Origin: an uncultured Methanobrevibacter sp.
GTDB lineage: Archaea; Methanobacteriota; Methanobacteria; Methanobacteriales; Methanobacteriaceae
NCBI RefSeq assembly: GCF_902801725.1
Contig: NZ_CADCJB010000012.1
Span: 1 to 64,000 of the forward strand
Direction: 5' to 3'
DNA: 64,000 nt
Of this stretch, positions 19,001 to 27,687 are shown piece by piece. How positions within the stretch are numbered: the stretch's first letter is position 1; the number at the start of each line of letters is the position of its first letter. The translations under genes were made by a program, and so were the position numbers. The notes beneath the pieces were generated by a model. The model did no database searches and had not been told where the DNA came from. It saw only the letters and a list, made by a program, of their open reading frames with translations.

Positions 19001-20124
19001 CAAATAGGCCTGTCAATGTCTGAAGTGCCGCTAGAACCATAATTAATCATGTAATTGTTATCAACTATCTGTTTTTCATGTCCATTATCTGGAAGGTTTG
19101 TTGTATGAAAATCATTGAAAACTTCCCAAAAATGATTTTGATTGAAGAAATTTCCTTTAATTTCTATTTTAATAACATCATAGTCAATATACACTCCATT
19201 ATATGTATTAAAAGCTATATAATTGCTTAAAATATAAACATGATCAGTGGAAGTTATTTTAATTCCATTGAAATTATCAGTGATATTATTATAGATGACA
19301 GTTAGATTCTTGGAGTTGCCTGAAAAGGATACTCCTGAAATTTCATTATTCGAAATAATATTGTCGTTTACTTTAATTTGTGATGAATCGATAATGTTAA
19401 TTCCATTTTTTATATTTTTAATATTGGATTTTCCTATTTGTATATTTTCAGAGTTTATGATTCTAATTCCATTACTTGCATTGAATAATGTGAGATTTGC
19501 CAAATTTGTATTTTTTGCATTTTCCAACCTGATTGAATCAGAAAAACCATATGTTGATACTTTACAATTCCTAATTGTAACATCAGATGCCCCTTTGACA
19601 AATATCCCATAATCGTTTTCACCGTCTACCTGGTTATTTTTATCGAAGGCAATTTCAAATCCTTCAATTACAGTACCGCTGGCTTCAGGGGATATATAGA
19701 AAATTCCATGATATCCTGATCCTTTGGTATTTCCAGGACATTCACTCATAGTTGTTCCTATAGTACTTTTGATTGTTAACTTCTTATTTATGACAAAATG
19801 ACAATGAACATAGCTTTTACCATCAATAATAATTGTATCTCCAGCATTGGCACTATCAATTACCTTTTGAATACTTGGATCAGTCATTTCATTATGATTG
19901 TCCTCAATTTCTTCAACATGGATAGTTTTTGGCTCGGACAATACAGATTCATTATCATATGCCATTAACTGTGTATCTACTTCAATATTTTCATTTATTT
20001 TTTCAAGTTTTAAACTAGACACGTTACCGTCAATAGCGGCATCATCACTAGCTCCAACAGAACTTATGCACAATAATGCAATAAATAAAAATGAAAATAT
20101 AACTAAACTTTTATTGAATTTCAT
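16012..20124 (-). CDS. Giant adhesin-like protein: beta-helix, four Ig-like repeats, beta-helix
   Basis: 1370 residues, secreted (signal peptide ending CISSVGA). Residues ~65-370 are a NosD/PbH1-type right-handed beta-helix (NNEISGVSFSGNSKN, NGIKITSTDHVYILSN). Residues ~560-940 hold four tandem Ig-like units of about 95 residues, each with a (K/R)QKVTxxxNGKxYxxxTNxKGxAxVxxKF core. Residues ~950-1250 form a second beta-helix (NSEIQYIFDNAENGADIVF, NNSFVNN). It ends in EIPI with no membrane helix. ATG 20124 follows GTGGGT. Similar domains occur in the neighbouring adhesins. Role in attachment to other cells or surfaces is inference from the family. Confidence 0.85.
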   Translation of the reverse strand: MKFNKSLVIFSFLFIALLCISSVGASDDAAIDGNVSSLKLEKINENIEVDTQLMAYDNESVLSEPKTIHVEEIEDNHNEMTDPSIQKVIDSANAGDTIIIDGKSYVHCHFVINKKLTIKSTIGTTMSECPGNTKGSGYHGIFYISPEASGTVIEGFEIAFDKNNQVDGENDYGIFVKGASDVTIRNCKVSTYGFSDSIRLENAKNTNLANLTLFNASNGIRIINSENIQIGKSNIKNIKNGINIIDSSQIKVNDNIISNNEISGVSFSGNSKNLTVIYNNITDNFNGIKITSTDHVYILSNYIAFNTYNGVYIDYDVIKIEIKGNFFNQNHFWEVFNDFHTTNLPDNGHEKQIVDNNYMINYGSSGTSDIDRPIWTQVYDYLPGYGEYDYDAANDRYVYVGEMKGDYYGHQGVMFIAHVFEINEFMNCPNIYRSPGKIWSKPADLLLDISEITQVKKGVYSVSIVNANGTVANDLSSVPVTFYLNKADKSANPKEGDVYQTVMMKNGTATVTFAPSLFNETGNVITAVFPTPGTDIDNKVSRTFNVDDGDIPGSSIDAKIISSNVYMIPKLAENYVITLRDISGNPLANQKVTFTVNGKTYNKNTNSKGQAKVLLKFSAQKTYQIKTNFAGTDSYNKVSKTNKIIVKYSSKTAKLTAPTITIAPKALKYYVVTLKDGNGKGIAKQKVTVKINGKNYVRTTNAKGQASVKVKFNSLKNYKVIARYKGSKIYKKASSSGMIKVAKITTKITAPTVSTLPKQSKKYSIVLKTNAGKALSKQKVTIKVNGKNYARTTNAKGIAAVSVKFSNERSYSVVVNYKGNSIYKSSKATGKIVVSRIATQITGNDRTYAKDSIKEYQITLKDKSGIALARQTVKFTVNGKNYSKSTDANGIAKITVSDLGKGKYNIVAKYAGNSKYKAISKTNKITVTNNTNIFYVDDSLSNSEIQYIFDNAENGADIVFLGDTYNGISLNVNKPLNIFSNDKSIVIAKKGSPVFSISANNVTVANFVIKGNSNDGIVIDKSSDISVVNNSFVNNLDESKIKSYLDGTLMLPGYGIHISDSRNVDLSQNTISQFESAIFVEHSSKLRMDTNYLRENNYGIKYGFGVENTQIVNNEISDNIGLYIMTVPEGPSGYGILLNNSAVNVTINKNHISNNHLGISIDANGSTGIVITQNTITDQVLEGIRFNAGYDLALNAVKPLVTDNAIYRNARGPSMMILGELSANPEGIYTTTNRLNLDPNWYGTNNLVTWDNDTGVVGYGTMCPRINTTGIGFNLTYSSGSYEVIFHKNNQIASNLPEFDMYVTLNRGTDKQAEIIFDVIGGIGTFKFPSQNYDVQNNTIEISIGSLIHSTSRVFKSEYTYDVPKSEIPI

Positions 20125-20274
20125 ATTTTACCCACAATTTCATTAATTTTATTGAAACTATAATCAATATATAATAATATAACTATCGATATATTTAAAG
20201 TATTTTACTTTTTAGCTTAAAAAAAGCCTAAATCAATCAAATTCAATTTTTTAATATAAATGTAATTTCATATT

Positions 20275-20312
20275 GAAAAAAAATAATGAGTGTAAAAAAA
20301 TAATTTTACACT
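20275..20312 (-). terminator. Hairpin terminator of the 995-residue adhesin gene
   Basis: AGTGTAAAA and TTTTACACT form a nine-base stem with a six-base loop (20289-20312) overlapping the stop codon. A run of T on the minus strand follows after a few bases. Confidence 0.65.
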
Positions 20313-23298
20313 ATCTTTTAACGATTAATGTTGTTTTAACTTGTGATTTCAAGTATTTGACAACAACAGAATATTTGCCTACATTAAAATTCTTTAAGGC
20401 AATAGTAGCTACACCTTTTTTATTAGTTTTAGCAACATATGTTTTACCTTTGATTTTGAAAATAACTGTGCCTGCAATCGCTTTGCCCTTACTTGTTTTT
20501 AAGCTGGCGGAGTATTTAATTGATTTAGCCTTTTTCCTGACGGCACTGTTTGCCTTTAGAACTTTTTTAATGGTTATTGTATTTTTTACACTGTACCCTT
20601 TATAGGAAGTTGCAATTACATATTTTCCAGGGGCAAAACTAAATGTTTTAAAAGCATATCCATAAGCATTGGTTTTTACTTTGAAAATTGATTTGCCGAC
20701 TTTCATTGAAATTACAACACCTTTACCAACAGGCTTTCCATTATCCCCAATTACACGAACTTTAAATGTTGCTTTACCATTATAATCAACAACAACATTT
20801 TTGTTGTTAATTATTCTTTTAATTGTTGAAGGATTACTGTCAACATTCCAACTAATGCTTTCATCATTCAATTTAAATACAATAATCTTTTCTGAAGGAA
20901 TTTTAATATAGTCTGATAGATATCCGTTTTCAACAGATAACATATTTCCATTAGATACCTCTACTTTGAAAATCGGCAATGATTCCGGCACGATAATTTT
21001 AAATCTGGAATTATTTTTATTAACTCCTTCAAAAGCAATAACTATCTTTGCATCTTTATCCTGAATCAACTTGGTGCCGTTTGAAACATTCATTGCAATC
21101 CAAGTAAAATCATCAGTAAAATCATCGGAGGTATTGAAATTAAATAATTTTTCAAATTTGGGATTATTTGATCCCCACCAATTATTTGAAACATTTATGC
21201 TGTCCCAGGTATTATTAAAAATCGCATATCCTATTTTATCGTAATTATTGTTAAATGAAGAATAGGAAACATTAATTCCCCTTCTTGCAATTATTGCTCC
21301 TCCATCTTCATTAGCAACATTATTTTCAAAAACAGAACTGACAATATTCAAATTACCTTTATTGTCAATGGCTCCACCGTTGTTGGTTGCCCTATTATTG
21401 GTGAAATTTGAATGATTTATTGTTAAATTCCCACCATTATCAATTGCACCTGCACCGTATGCCTCATTATCATCAAATAAAGAGTTTTCAATTGTTAATA
21501 TGCCAGAATTATCAATCGCTGCGCCATAGCTTTTAGCATCGTTTGATATGAATTTTGTGGAATTTATATAAACATCGGCATTTTTATTAATAAAAATGCA
21601 TCCCCCTTCATCAGCACCAGTATTTAATTTGAATAAGGAATCAGTAATCCTTACATTATCCTTTAAAAGATATAACACCCCAGAATTATGCATTACTTTA
21701 TTATTAATAAACTGGCAATTATCAATTTCTAAATTGCTATTTGAATAAATTCCTGCTGCTCTAGATGCACTATTTGAACTGAATTCTGAATTTTTAACTC
21801 CCAACAGAGAATTTGTATAGATTGCTCCACCAAACATTGCTTCATTAGATTTAAAAGTTGAATCTACAATATCCAAATCTCCTTCATTGTAAGCAGCGCC
21901 TCCATTGCCTCCTGCTTTGTTAGTCTCCAAATCAACATCAGTTAAACTTAGACTTCCAGCATTATAAATTCCGCCTCCATTAACTGGGGCATAATTTTTA
22001 TTGACAGTAGAATTGCTGAGTGTCAATGAATCTGTATTGTAAACAGCACCTCCATTATTATTTGCACTGTTAACCTCCAAATCAACATCAGTTAAACTTA
22101 GACTTCCAGTATTATAAATTCCACCGCCATTTTCAGCAGAATTATAATTCAAGACAGTCATTTTAACTGTAAGAGGAATGTCATTAACATAAATTCCTCC
22201 ACCATTTTTTGCAGAGTTGTTATTAATGATGGAATTTTTAATTTCTGATGAAAATATAGCACAGTATATTCCCCCACCATTAGTATCTGCAACATTGTTG
22301 GTGACTGTTGAATCTGAAAGACTTAAATAACCTTGATTCAAATCGATTCCACCACCACGATAAGCAGAGTTATTTGTTATCACTGAATTTGAAACAGTTA
22401 AACCTGCTTTAGCTTCCACATATACTCCACCACCCTTACGTGCAGTATTATTATCTATTGTACAATTTTCAATAGTTAAAAGGAATTCTGATATGAAAAA
22501 TCCGCCGCCACAATCTCCGGTGTTATTCTGTACAATTGAATCATAGGCTTCACAATATCCCCAGCTTTTAATTCCACCACCCAAATCAGAAGCGTAATTA
22601 AAATAAAATTGAGAATTATAAATTTTTAACAAACCTCTATTGTTATAAACTCCTCCACCACGGGCTGCGGAGTTATTGGTGAAAATTGAACCATATATTA
22701 AAAAATTTCCAAACCTTTTATAGATTGCTCCACCTTCAAGAGCATTATTGTTGAGGAATGTGGAATTTTCAATTTTTAAATCTCCCCCATAATCATCAAT
22801 TGCAGCACCAAAACTGGCAGTATTGTTATTAAATAATGAATTATAAACATTCAATTCGCCATTTTCTGAATTGTGTACAGCACCACTTTCGGCATAATTG
22901 TTAACTACAGTTGAGTTTATGATTGATAACTTTCCGTCATTATCAATAGCTGCCCCATCTCCGAGAGTACGTCCATTAGTAAAAGTTAAACCGACAATAT
23001 TTACATTGGCATTACGGGATATTACAAGAATATTTGATTTGTCGCATGCATCCAATACTGTTTCGGACGAGTCTGATCCATAAATATTAATATTTTTATT
23101 GATTGTGATTGCTGAACCATTCCCATGATAGGTTTTATCCTTAAGATATATTGAATCACCTGGATTTGCACTATCAATCATGCTTTGAATTGTATCGAAA
23201 TTATCATCGCTTTGTGTTAGATTAATATCGCCATTTTCAGCATAGACTCCATTCAAAAATACTATCGAAAAAAATACTGCAAATAGCAATATTGACAT
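20311..23298 (-). CDS. Adhesin-like protein with long beta-helix and C-terminal Ig-like domains
   Basis: 995 residues from the ATG. Residues ~40-700 are a long run of polymorphic-membrane-protein-like repeats (GGGIYN, GGAIYxN, NNSAxNGGGIY), predicted as a right-handed beta-helix. The last 170 residues hold two Ig-like units ending VKYLKSQVKTTLIVKR, with no membrane anchor. The reading frame stays open above the ATG (KIKKSKL, a good basic start for the signal peptide), and GAGGGG at 23328-23323 is spaced for an ATA codon at 23316, not for ATG 23298, which is 24 bases away. I keep the ATG and flag ATA 23316 as a likely true start. Two near-identical units 150 bp apart mark a recent internal duplication. 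Confidence 0.85.
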   Translation of the reverse strand: MSILLFAVFFSIVFLNGVYAENGDINLTQSDDNFDTIQSMIDSANPGDSIYLKDKTYHGNGSAITINKNINIYGSDSSETVLDACDKSNILVISRNANVNIVGLTFTNGRTLGDGAAIDNDGKLSIINSTVVNNYAESGAVHNSENGELNVYNSLFNNNTASFGAAIDDYGGDLKIENSTFLNNNALEGGAIYKRFGNFLIYGSIFTNNSAARGGGVYNNRGLLKIYNSQFYFNYASDLGGGIKSWGYCEAYDSIVQNNTGDCGGGFFISEFLLTIENCTIDNNTARKGGGVYVEAKAGLTVSNSVITNNSAYRGGGIDLNQGYLSLSDSTVTNNVADTNGGGIYCAIFSSEIKNSIINNNSAKNGGGIYVNDIPLTVKMTVLNYNSAENGGGIYNTGSLSLTDVDLEVNSANNNGGAVYNTDSLTLSNSTVNKNYAPVNGGGIYNAGSLSLTDVDLETNKAGGNGGAAYNEGDLDIVDSTFKSNEAMFGGAIYTNSLLGVKNSEFSSNSASRAAGIYSNSNLEIDNCQFINNKVMHNSGVLYLLKDNVRITDSLFKLNTGADEGGCIFINKNADVYINSTKFISNDAKSYGAAIDNSGILTIENSLFDDNEAYGAGAIDNGGNLTINHSNFTNNRATNNGGAIDNKGNLNIVSSVFENNVANEDGGAIIARRGINVSYSSFNNNYDKIGYAIFNNTWDSINVSNNWWGSNNPKFEKLFNFNTSDDFTDDFTWIAMNVSNGTKLIQDKDAKIVIAFEGVNKNNSRFKIIVPESLPIFKVEVSNGNMLSVENGYLSDYIKIPSEKIIVFKLNDESISWNVDSNPSTIKRIINNKNVVVDYNGKATFKVRVIGDNGKPVGKGVVISMKVGKSIFKVKTNAYGYAFKTFSFAPGKYVIATSYKGYSVKNTITIKKVLKANSAVRKKAKSIKYSASLKTSKGKAIAGTVIFKIKGKTYVAKTNKKGVATIALKNFNVGKYSVVVKYLKSQVKTTLIVKR
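21925..22122 (-). repeat. Near-identical intragenic repeat, 150 bp apart
   Basis: The 48 bp at 21925-21972 and at 22075-22122 differ at one base (35 identical, one mismatch, 12 identical). Both encode the reverse of GIYN(A/T)GSLSLTDVDLE in an adhesin beta-helix. The offset is 50 codons, in frame, so copy number could change without breaking the gene. Confidence 0.85.
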
Positions 23299-23313
23299 TA
23301 ATTTAGATTTTTT

Positions 23314-23328
23314 TATTTTAATCCCCTC
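23314..23328 (-). promoter_or_regulatory. Shine-Dalgarno pointing to an ATA start codon
   Basis: GAGGGG (23328-23323), six bases, then ATA (23316-23314), in frame with the adhesin signal peptide and giving it a basic N terminus (IKKSKLM). The first ATG is too far downstream for this site. Confidence 0.45.
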
Positions 23329-23510
23329 AAATAATATTTATTTAGAAATATATTCACTTTAAAATATAATTTTAAATTAAATAACCTTAATTTAAAATAT
23401 TTCATAAAACGTTATAATGATTTATTATTAACGATGATAAATGATATATTCCAAATAATATTTATAATCTACCCAAGGATTTTAAAAATTATCTGAAAAA
23501 TGCAACTAAC

Positions 23511-23558
23511 ATTTGAAAAAAAGAAAAAAAAGAAAAAGTAATAATAGGATTATTACTT
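23511..23558 (-). terminator. Hairpin terminator of the 698-residue adhesin gene
   Basis: Stem AAGTAATAAT/ATTATTACTT with a three-base loop (23536-23558), followed on the minus strand by a long T-rich run. Confidence 0.65.
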
Positions 23559-23560
23559 AT

Positions 23561-25657
23561 TTATTTAACAACATATACCACTTTTTTAATTGTGGCTTTG
23601 TATGTAGCATCTCCAGCAAATTTGACAGCAGCTGTAAATTTACCTTTTTTGAGAACTTTTACACTGATAGTTGCAATACCTTTAGAATTGGTTTTTGCAG
23701 TAAATGTTTTACCGTTTACAGTAATAGTAACTTTTTTACCAGCAACAGCTTTTTTTGCAGATTTTAAAGCAACTTTAATTTTTTTAACTTTTTTAACTGC
23801 TAAAGTAGCTTTAGAAGCAGTTAAAGCAGTAGCTCTTTTGTTTACTTTAAGTACTGCAGTATCAAGTGAAGCTTTAGTATTATTATCACCAGCGAAGTAT
23901 GCAACAATACTGTGTGTACCTGCAGCAATATTTTTAACAGTCACTTTGAAAGTACCGTTTTCATCAGTAGAACCAAAACCAACAGTTTCACCGTCAATTA
24001 AAATTGCTACCACTTTATCAGCTAATGCAGAACCGTCTTCAAGTTTTAAGTTTGCAGCAATAACTTTAGAAGCAGCTGTATAAATAGTTGCACCTGAAGT
24101 ACTAATACTAGTAGCAACAGGAACAATTACAGTGGATTTAGGTAAAGTTAAGTTCAATGCAGATGAAGCAAAGTCTTCTGTACCATCAAATATAATTGAC
24201 ATGTCTTTTTCAGGAATACCTGCAATGGTGAAAATTCCATCTTTATCAGTTGTTGCATTTACAGTAATGCCTTCAATAATAGCAAAAACAGATTCATCGT
24301 TAATACCTTTACCTGCAAAGTCAACTAATTTTGCAGTTACAGTACCGTTAGCAGCAATATCACTAACTACAATTTGAGTAGCGACTAAGTCTGCTTTAGG
24401 AATGATAATATCTGTGACATTATTAGCTTTTTTCCCGTAGTATGCAGGTTCTGTTCCCCATTCAGTGGACCATACAACAGCAGCTTTTACACCATCGAAT
24501 AATTCGTTATTTCTTACATCAATAGCTGCGAATGGGTTTAATTGACTTTTTTGACAGAGAATGTGTAATAAAGTTACAGATGCCCCAACAACATCTTTAT
24601 CCGCTGCTAAAACAGTATTATCAGTTACATTAATGTTTCCAAGAGTACTTGGGTAACCGTGAGCAGTATTACCTTGTTGAGCAGCAATTAATAAATTCTC
24701 ATTTACTGCATGGAAAATGTTTTTAGAAATTGAAATACTGTCAGATGCTTTTTCAATACTGATTACTGGGAAAGCACCATATAAGCGTTCTCCATCTTGG
24801 AAAATACCACAACGATCGAATACATTGTTATCAATGAAAGTACCTTCAGTTGATGCTCCTCCGAAGAAAATAGCATAAACACTACCATTGAATAAGTTAT
24901 TGGTAATTCTAGCATCACCACTACCTCCTGCAATGGAACATCCATCAAGAACAGGGCCATTGAATATGTTATTATCAACAGTAAGGAAGTGAGAACCCAT
25001 TACACTAATAGTTTTAGAACCTTTTTCTTTATTTACAGTAGGATCGTTAATGAGTAAAGTAGCGATACCACCATTGAATATAGAATTTTTAACAGTTACA
25101 TAATTAGAACTAGCTACAACAACAGCTTGATTGAAATCTTTAAAAGTACAGTTATCTACAACACCATGAGTAGAACCAGCTTCACCATCGAAACGTACAC
25201 CCCAACCTGCAACATTACCTCCATAGGTCAAATTGTTTTTAGGGTTGGTGTCAACAAAGTTCAATCCTGTGAAAGTAACATAATTGGATCTTACATTGAA
25301 TAATCCATTACCGTCACCATATCCTGTAATGAGGGTTTTACCATTACCTTGGATAGTTAAATTGTCTGTTGTTACATTAATTGTATTACCTGCAAAATCA
25401 TAAGAATCAAAATTACTTAAATCGACAATGTCTCCTACAGCAGCGTTTCCAATCGCATTTTGAACACCTGCAGTATCATTAGTGGCTGGTTTTAAAGATG
25501 CAGCAACTACTTCATCAACCGCATCAACAGCAACTACATCATCAGCAGCTTCATCAGCAGCTAAAACATCTGTTGCATTAGATGCTGAAACTGAACTGAC
25601 AGATAATGCGACTAAAATAACTAAGAGGAGAGGTATTAATATCTTCTTGTTATTCAT
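23561..25657 (-). CDS. Adhesin-like protein with beta-helix and Ig-like domains
   Basis: 698 residues. Signal peptide LIPLLLVILVALSVSSVSA. Residues ~60-400 are a PbH1-type beta-helix (NNTLTYGGNVAG-like, VKNSIFNGGIATLLIN, ITNNLFNGSVYAIFFGG). Three Ig-like units follow: one with IVVSDIAANGTVTAKLVDFAGKGINDESV, one with ADKVVAILIDGETVGFGSTDENGTFKV, and a Lys-rich last one (KKAVAGKKVTITVNGKTFTAKTNSKG). No membrane anchor. ATG 25657 is placed after AAGGAG. Its lower use of Asn-rich repeats and Ala/Thr/Val-rich composition set it slightly apart from the other adhesins. Ligand unknown. Confidence 0.85.
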   Translation of the reverse strand: MNNKKILIPLLLVILVALSVSSVSASNATDVLAADEAADDVVAVDAVDEVVAASLKPATNDTAGVQNAIGNAAVGDIVDLSNFDSYDFAGNTINVTTDNLTIQGNGKTLITGYGDGNGLFNVRSNYVTFTGLNFVDTNPKNNLTYGGNVAGWGVRFDGEAGSTHGVVDNCTFKDFNQAVVVASSNYVTVKNSIFNGGIATLLINDPTVNKEKGSKTISVMGSHFLTVDNNIFNGPVLDGCSIAGGSGDARITNNLFNGSVYAIFFGGASTEGTFIDNNVFDRCGIFQDGERLYGAFPVISIEKASDSISISKNIFHAVNENLLIAAQQGNTAHGYPSTLGNINVTDNTVLAADKDVVGASVTLLHILCQKSQLNPFAAIDVRNNELFDGVKAAVVWSTEWGTEPAYYGKKANNVTDIIIPKADLVATQIVVSDIAANGTVTAKLVDFAGKGINDESVFAIIEGITVNATTDKDGIFTIAGIPEKDMSIIFDGTEDFASSALNLTLPKSTVIVPVATSISTSGATIYTAASKVIAANLKLEDGSALADKVVAILIDGETVGFGSTDENGTFKVTVKNIAAGTHSIVAYFAGDNNTKASLDTAVLKVNKRATALTASKATLAVKKVKKIKVALKSAKKAVAGKKVTITVNGKTFTAKTNSKGIATISVKVLKKGKFTAAVKFAGDATYKATIKKVVYVVK

Positions 25658-26079
25658 TATTTTTTCTCCTTAAATTAATCTCACTACACTAACATAAAAT
25701 AAAAAAATAGCATTATCGAAATGAATATTTTTTATTTAAACCATTAGTATGATTATATCTATTGGACAACCATTAATATAAACATTATTATTTATCGATA
25801 ATTTTTAAACAAAAAATAAAACAAGTATAATATAAAATACAAGTGAAAAAAAGTTAAAATTAATAAATTACTGATTAAATAAGTTATATTAAAAAAATAT
25901 TAATTATTAATTAATAATTAAAAAAAATAATAAATTTAAATAATTATAATTAAATTCATAACGATGAATAAAAATTATAAATTTAAATCCGTCAATCGAT
26001 AGGAAAATATTATAATATCCAATAATAATATAATATATAAATGATTATTTGATAAAATTAAGGAGGTTATATCATCAAA
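25658..26079. other. Divergent intergenic region between two adhesin genes
   Basis: 422 bp, among the most AT-rich in the window. It must hold the two divergent promoters. ATCGAT occurs at 25794-25799 and 25995-26000, and ATCGA at 25713. AGGAGGT at 26061-26067 is the ribosome site of the rightward gene. No ORF or RNA gene seen. Confidence 0.45.
26061..26076 (+). promoter_or_regulatory. Strong Shine-Dalgarno with possible ATC start codon
   Basis: AGGAGGT (26061-26067) stands 7 bases from an in-frame ATC (26074) but 13 bases from the ATG at 26080. The ATC start would add only Ile-Lys. Confidence 0.35.
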
Positions 26080-27672
26080 ATGAAAACAGCCAAAATAGCA
26101 TTGGCAATATTTATCTTTTTGATTTTTATCAATGGAGTTAATGCATTTGAAGACAACACAACAGCACATAATATGATAATTTCAACAGCTGAAAATCCCA
26201 TATTAAACGACATATCCTCAGATTTAGAATCAGAAATTAATAATGCTCAAAATGGAGACGTAATCCTAATTAAACCAGGAACATATCACTTCAACAATGT
26301 AACATTAACAAAAAACATTACTCTTGAAGGCAGTGGAAATCCCGAAAAAATCATTTTTGATGGGGAAAAGAAATATAACCTTTTTTCAATACGAAATGAC
26401 TCGACTCATGTGGTTTTTAGGAACATAACATTCATTAATGCATACACAGAAGGATTTGGAGGAGCCATTTCAATAGAAACTGGCCATGTCAGTGTGGACA
26501 ATTGCATTTTCATTAACAACACCGCTGGTGTCAATGCAGGGGGCATTTCCAATTACGGTACTGAAGAAGAAAAAGGATATCTTTTACTTGAAAATTCTTT
26601 ATTCATTGGAAATCATGGGAATCATGACGGCGGTGCAGTTACAACATGTTTTGCCCATTCTGACATATACAATTGCGTGTTTATAAACAATTCCGCCCAT
26701 AGGGATGGTGGAGCTATTCGTGTTAGCGTTCAAGGATACGGTAATGTTCAGGACTGCATCTTCATGTACAATCATGCGGACGAATGGGGTGGAGCATATT
26801 ACAGCTGGTCTGGAGAATCAAATATCCAAAGATGCATATTTATGAACAATACTGCAGGTACAAACGGTGGTGCAGTAATGGTTTCCGGAAACTTAAACCT
26901 TGAAAATTCAATAATCGTCAATAATACTGGTGGAAGAACAGGCGGTTCATTTTACATCCAGCAACCAATGTATGATGCCGTGACAAGCATTCATATTCAT
27001 GATAACCTCATTACAAATAATACATCCCCCAAAGGACAGGAAATATTCATTAAATGGGATGATGTAAAAAGCCTCTATACTGACTTCAACAACAACGATT
27101 GGGGAACTCAAGATCCAAATGACCCGTCAGTCATCGATCCAGACAAAGTAACACACAGAAGCAGAGTATCATCAACTATCCACTCCAATTTATTAGAAAC
27201 TATGAATTTAGGTTTATTAAACAGATATAAAGATACTTTAAAAGATTATTTCCCTGAAAATTTCTTTGATGATGAGGATGATGAAGTTGATAGGCCGAAC
27301 AATAATCAGAATTCAGACAGTAACAATAACAACAATGCAAATAACTACAATGCAAACAAAAACAGCAATAAAATAAATACAGAAAATGAAAATTCAAAAA
27401 ATTCCAAAGCATCCAATATGAATAACCAAATAAATATAAACAACACCAATAATCACATTAAATCTGATGCAAATGACGATTATAATTCAAAAGACAACGA
27501 AATTGTTGGAAATTCAACATCACATGGAAAAAATAACAAAGCATATGAATTAAATAAAAAATCACACTCAGTTATCAAACAGGGATCACTAGATATCAAA
27601 TATTATGTTATTGGAATAATCATAATATTTATACTTTTAATAATCGGTTATAAAAGAGGAAAAATGGAATGA
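26080..27672 (+). CDS. Adhesin-like protein with beta-helix, Asn-rich linker and C-terminal membrane anchor
   Basis: 530 residues. Signal peptide IALAIFIFLIFINGVNA; residues ~45-330 have beta-helix motifs (GGAISIETGHVSVDNCIF, NNSAHRDGGAIRV, NNTAGTNGGAVMV). From ~395 an acidic patch (FFDDEDDEVDRP) leads into a roughly 110-residue linker made mostly of Asn, Lys and Ser, then one membrane helix (YYVIGIIIIFILLIIGY) and a short basic tail KRGKME. So this one is held in the cell membrane with its linker spanning the pseudomurein. It is the only adhesin in this island on the plus strand. Confidence 0.85.
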   Translation: MKTAKIALAIFIFLIFINGVNAFEDNTTAHNMIISTAENPILNDISSDLESEINNAQNGDVILIKPGTYHFNNVTLTKNITLEGSGNPEKIIFDGEKKYNLFSIRNDSTHVVFRNITFINAYTEGFGGAISIETGHVSVDNCIFINNTAGVNAGGISNYGTEEEKGYLLLENSLFIGNHGNHDGGAVTTCFAHSDIYNCVFINNSAHRDGGAIRVSVQGYGNVQDCIFMYNHADEWGGAYYSWSGESNIQRCIFMNNTAGTNGGAVMVSGNLNLENSIIVNNTGGRTGGSFYIQQPMYDAVTSIHIHDNLITNNTSPKGQEIFIKWDDVKSLYTDFNNNDWGTQDPNDPSVIDPDKVTHRSRVSSTIHSNLLETMNLGLLNRYKDTLKDYFPENFFDDEDDEVDRPNNNQNSDSNNNNNANNYNANKNSNKINTENENSKNSKASNMNNQININNTNNHIKSDANDDYNSKDNEIVGNSTSHGKNNKAYELNKKSHSVIKQGSLDIKYYVIGIIIIFILLIIGYKRGKME

Positions 27673-27687
27673 ATAGAAAAACTATTC
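27671..27687. terminator. Bidirectional hairpin between convergent genes
   Basis: GAATAG-AAAAA-CTATTC sits across the 9-bp gap between the adhesin stop and the DUF3021 stop. The stem overlaps both stop codons. It can serve both directions, though its T runs are short. Confidence 0.4.
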
